Assembly: GCA_035293245.1 (NCBI GenBank)
Contig: DATDOO010000201.1
Span: 1 to 8,874 of the forward strand
DNA from: DATDOO01 sp035293245
GTDB lineage: Bacteria; Pseudomonadota; Gammaproteobacteria; Methylococcales; Methylococcaceae
Direction: 5' to 3'
Length of the DNA stretch: 8,874 nt
How positions within the stretch are numbered: position 1 is the first letter of the stretch; each line of letters begins with the position of its first letter. The translations under genes were made by a program, and so were the position numbers. Under the pieces are notes generated by a model that was not told the DNA's origin, ran no database searches, and saw only the letters and a list, made by a program, of their open reading frames with translations. Of the stretch, positions 7,101 to 8,874 are shown in pieces.

Positions 7101-8874
7101 AAGACCACCTGGCCATGCGTCCAGGCCAGGTCGAACACGCGATCGGCGAGCCGCCGATCATGATACTTCTCCACCAGTTCCAGGCTTGCCTCGCGGCTAT
7201 CGGCCATACCGATCACCAGATCGAGGGTCACCGACGCTTCCGGAGCCAGCGTAATCCGATGGCGGATGGCGGCCACGGGATCGAGCACCGCGCCCACTCC
7301 TCCCGAAAGGTCGCCGGAATCGGCCATGGCCTTAGGGAAGGCAAGGGCGTTGCCGCGCCCGATAAATTGCGCGCGATCGGTTTCATACGATACCCCGCTG
7401 GACTCGCCCTCATGCACGGCCATCAAATGAAACATCCAGGGCGTCTGTTCGTTCAGGGCGCGCGGCCGGCGAGTACAGAGGATCGCCTGCCGCCGGCCCA
7501 CGATCTCGGTCTGCACAAAGAGATTGCTGAAGGCCGGATGGAGGGCGTCCGCGGCTGCCGATGCGAGAACCACCTCCGAGTAGCTGGTGACGTCGATCGT
7601 TCTGCGCATCCGCGCCCGGTTGGTGATGCGTACCCGGCGCAGTTCGATATCGTCTTCCGGCGAAACGACGATGTCGGTGTAGGTTTCGAAATCGCCGTCG
7701 CCGACAACATCGCGGCGGCGGAACTCCGCTCGGCCCTCCGAGAAAATCGCTTCGTAATGTTGCGCGCGTCTGAGTGTCGGCTGATGGGCGGTGGACCAGA
7801 ATGCCCCGCTTGCCAGGTCGCGGATGTAACAGAAGGTGCCCCAGTGGTCGCAGGTACTGTCTTCGCGCCAGCGCGTGACGGCGAAGTCTTTCCAGCGGCT
7901 GTACCCGCCGCCGGCGTTGGTGACCATCACGTGGTACCTGCCGTTCGACAACAACTGCACCTCGGGTATCGGCGTGTCCGGGTTGTTGAGTACGCGCACC
8001 GGGATCTGCGGTTCGCTGGAGGTCGTCAGAATGTCGGAGACTTCGGTGGCGTGCGCATAGAACGCCGTGGCCTTTGGAATCCGCTCCTGGAGCAATAGCA
8101 TGGTCGCCTGGAACAACGGGTCGGACTCGAATCGCCGCTGCATCGGACGACCCAGCAGCACGTAGGCCAGGGCGAGAAGGCTCATGCCCTGGTGATGGGC
8201 CATGAAGGATTGAATCACGGCTCTCGATTCCCCCCGCCGTTGGCGTGACGGGGTGTAGTCGACGGCTTCGTAAAAGCCGTATTTTCCAACCAAGCCTTCG
8301 GCGGCGAGCCGCTGCAGATTCAGGCACGCCGCCTCGGGCGCCACCATCAACGCGAGCGCCGAGGCATACGGGGCGATGACCAGATCGTCGGCGAGTCCGC
8401 GTTTCAGCCCCAGGCCAGGCACACCAAACGCGCGGTACTGGTAGTTGAAATCAGCGTCGACCGTGTCGTAGCCGGATTCCGAAATGCCCCACGGGACGCC
8501 TCGCTGCCTCCCGTACTCGATCTGGCGCTGCACCACCGCCCGGTACGTCTGGTCGATCAGCGTGTTTTCGTAGGTCGGCATCACCAGCAGCGGCATCAGG
8601 TACTCGAACATGGAGCCGCTCCACGACAGGAGAATCGGTTCTCCCGTCGTGGTAACCAGCAGCCTTCCCAAGGCAAACCAGTTCTCCTGCGGCACCTGTC
8701 CCTGCGCAATCGCCACGAAACTGCACAGTCTCGCTTCCGAAGCCAGCAAATCGTAGTAACTCGAATCCCGTTGCCGCTCGCCCACGTTGTAGCCGATCGC
8801 CAGCAGACGACGCGCTTTGTCGAACAGAAAGTCATACTCCATGCGCGCGAGTTCGCCGGATTGGTGCGCCAGGC
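4121..8874 (-). CDS. ndvB: Cyclic beta-1,2-glucan synthase, C-terminal part (5' end outside window)
   Basis: This enzyme makes cyclic beta-1,2-glucan, a periplasmic or secreted glucan involved in osmotic adaptation and host interaction. Full-length members have about 2,800 residues, and 1,583 whole codons are present here. The frame stays open to the right edge, and the upstream codons (LAHQSGELAR before the Met at 8842) continue the family pattern, so that Met is internal. Counting from it, residues 1-230 are the middle glycoamylase-like domain (SYYDLLASEARL at 28-39, WGISESGYD, MAHHQGMSLLAL). This is the part linked to cyclisation in related enzymes, now placed in GH189. Two beta-sandwich units follow at about 296-560 and 773-1060. 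The GH94 phosphorylase domain at about 1085-1510 has GGAFGFRDQLQDVMAL, the acid Asp1253 in GSGDWNDGMN, His1412 in QYTHGA and the phosphate-site Thr-Gly 1479-1480 in WYTGSAGW, so it looks catalytically intact. In this family that domain trims chains and sets their length. The N-terminal GT84 and its membrane segments lie beyond 8874. It ends convergent with the exosortase genes. Confidence 0.92.
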   Translation of the reverse strand, partial: LAHQSGELARMEYDFLFDKARRLLAIGYNVGERQRDSSYYDLLASEARLCSFVAIAQGQVPQENWFALGRLLVTTTGEPILLSWSGSMFEYLMPLLVMPTYENTLIDQTYRAVVQRQIEYGRQRGVPWGISESGYDTVDADFNYQYRAFGVPGLGLKRGLADDLVIAPYASALALMVAPEAACLNLQRLAAEGLVGKYGFYEAVDYTPSRQRRGESRAVIQSFMAHHQGMSLLALAYVLLGRPMQRRFESDPLFQATMLLLQERIPKATAFYAHATEVSDILTTSSEPQIPVRVLNNPDTPIPEVQLLSNGRYHVMVTNAGGGYSRWKDFAVTRWREDSTCDHWGTFCYIRDLASGAFWSTAHQPTLRRAQHYEAIFSEGRAEFRRRDVVGDGDFETYTDIVVSPEDDIELRRVRITNRARMRRTIDVTSYSEVVLASAAADALHPAFSNLFVQTEIVGRRQAILCTRRPRALNEQTPWMFHLMAVHEGESSGVSYETDRAQFIGRGNALAFPKAMADSGDLSGGVGAVLDPVAAIRHRITLAPEASVTLDLVIGMADSREASLELVEKYHDRRLADRVFDLAWTHGQVVLRQLNATEAEAQLYGRLANSVIYAHSLLRADAGVVIGNRRGQSGLWAYAISGDLPIVLLQIKDSGNIDLARQLVRAHAYWRLKGLAVDLMIWNEDRAAYRQVLHDQIMGLIAGGVEAHMIDRPGGIFVRHAEQISSEDRMLIQSVARAIITDSRGTLAEQVNRRGAMEVRVPRFKPSRSHLPNAPAAELARHDLILCNGLGGFTADGREYVITLAPGQATPAPWVNVLANPHFGTVVSENGQAYTWSENAHEYRLTPWHNDPVCDSGGEAFYLRDEESGHFWSPTPLPCPGAGGYISRHGFGYSVFEHNEDGIRSELTVYVALDAAVKFSVLKVRNESARQRRLTATGYVEWVLGDLRAKSTPHVVTDCAIQSGALFARNPYNTEFADRVAFFDVDDAARTISGDRTEFLGRNGTLRKPAAMNRARLSGKVGAALDPCAALQVAFDLAAGQERSFVFKLGAGRDADDANALVQRFRGSAAAREALEAVWLHWNHTLDAVQVETPDPTVDVLANGWLLYQTLSCRLWGRSGYYQSGGAFGFRDQLQDVMALVHAEPHRVRKHLLLCAARQFSEGDVQHWWHPPSGRGVRTHCSDDYLWLPLATCRYVLTTGDLAVLDEQAPFLEGRPVNAEEDSYYDLPGRSEEVASLYQHGVRAVLRGLSFGAHGLPLMGSGDWNDGMNLVGMGGKGESVWLGFFLCEVLSQFAELARVRGDMPFAERCHAERLQLRRNIERHGWDGAWYRRAYFDDGTPLGSASNPECQIDSIAQSWSVLSGAGAPERALQAMQAVSERLVRREAALIQLLDPPFNASTLDPGYIRGYVPGVRENGGQYTHGAIWAAMAFARLGDSARAWELLAMINPVNHGKSPEGIATYKVEPYVVAADVYAVAPHTGRGGWTWYTGSAGWMYRLITESLLGLKREGDSLRIEPCLPSDWTDFKMRYRYEETIYHIHVLQTTADAPGSTVTLDGVERHESSIPLLDDRVEHRVKVKIVRE

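Noticed and set aside
6872..8098. Plus-strand open frame of 408 codons inside the glucan synthase gene
   Set aside because: It is antisense to well-conserved family sequence, has no recognisable motif, and is expected by chance in GC-rich DNA. The same holds for 5750-6538, 4607-5194 and 4004-4546.
1..8874. tRNA, rRNA and CRISPR features
   Set aside because: No regularly spaced direct repeats, no cloverleaf-like sequence with a T-loop motif and no rRNA-like segment were seen on reading both strands.

Overview
The window reads as accessory and envelope-related DNA from a GC-rich bacterium, probably a gammaproteobacterium. This placement is an inference from the gene families (RHS remnant, exosortase, cyclic beta-1,2-glucan synthase, IS110). 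No single gene fixes the taxon.

Positions 1-121 hold the 5' end of an IS110-family transposase, read on the minus strand and running off the left edge. Its upstream leader can fold so that the ribosome binding site is masked. Positions 122-842 form an AT-rich island with two small membrane-protein genes (227-469 and about 483-842) that I do not recognise. The second ends in a tail that looks like an RHS YD repeat. Positions 886-1143 are a broken RHS/YD-repeat fragment. Together this looks like the debris of an RHS locus (core fragment plus orphan small genes) beside a transposon.

Positions 1182-4004 carry a plus-strand group of three genes. The first is a secreted PstS-like periplasmic binding protein with a clear signal peptide. 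The second is an exosortase-family transpeptidase with Cys, Arg and His in the expected places. The third is a multi-pass membrane protein that overlaps the exosortase gene and resembles the partner proteins of the XrtH type. No sorting-signal substrate (PEP-CTERM or IPTLxxWG-like tail) is present, so the sorted proteins must be encoded elsewhere.

Positions 4121-8874 hold, on the minus strand and convergent with the exosortase group, the C-terminal 1,580 or so residues of a cyclic beta-1,2-glucan synthase (NdvB/ChvB type). The visible part covers the middle glycoamylase-like domain, two carbohydrate-binding beta-sandwich units and the GH94 phosphorylase domain. The N-terminal glycosyltransferase lies beyond the right edge.

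The most unusual feature is the exosortase cassette headed by a PstS-like exported protein with no ABC transporter genes beside it. No tRNA, rRNA or CRISPR array was seen.
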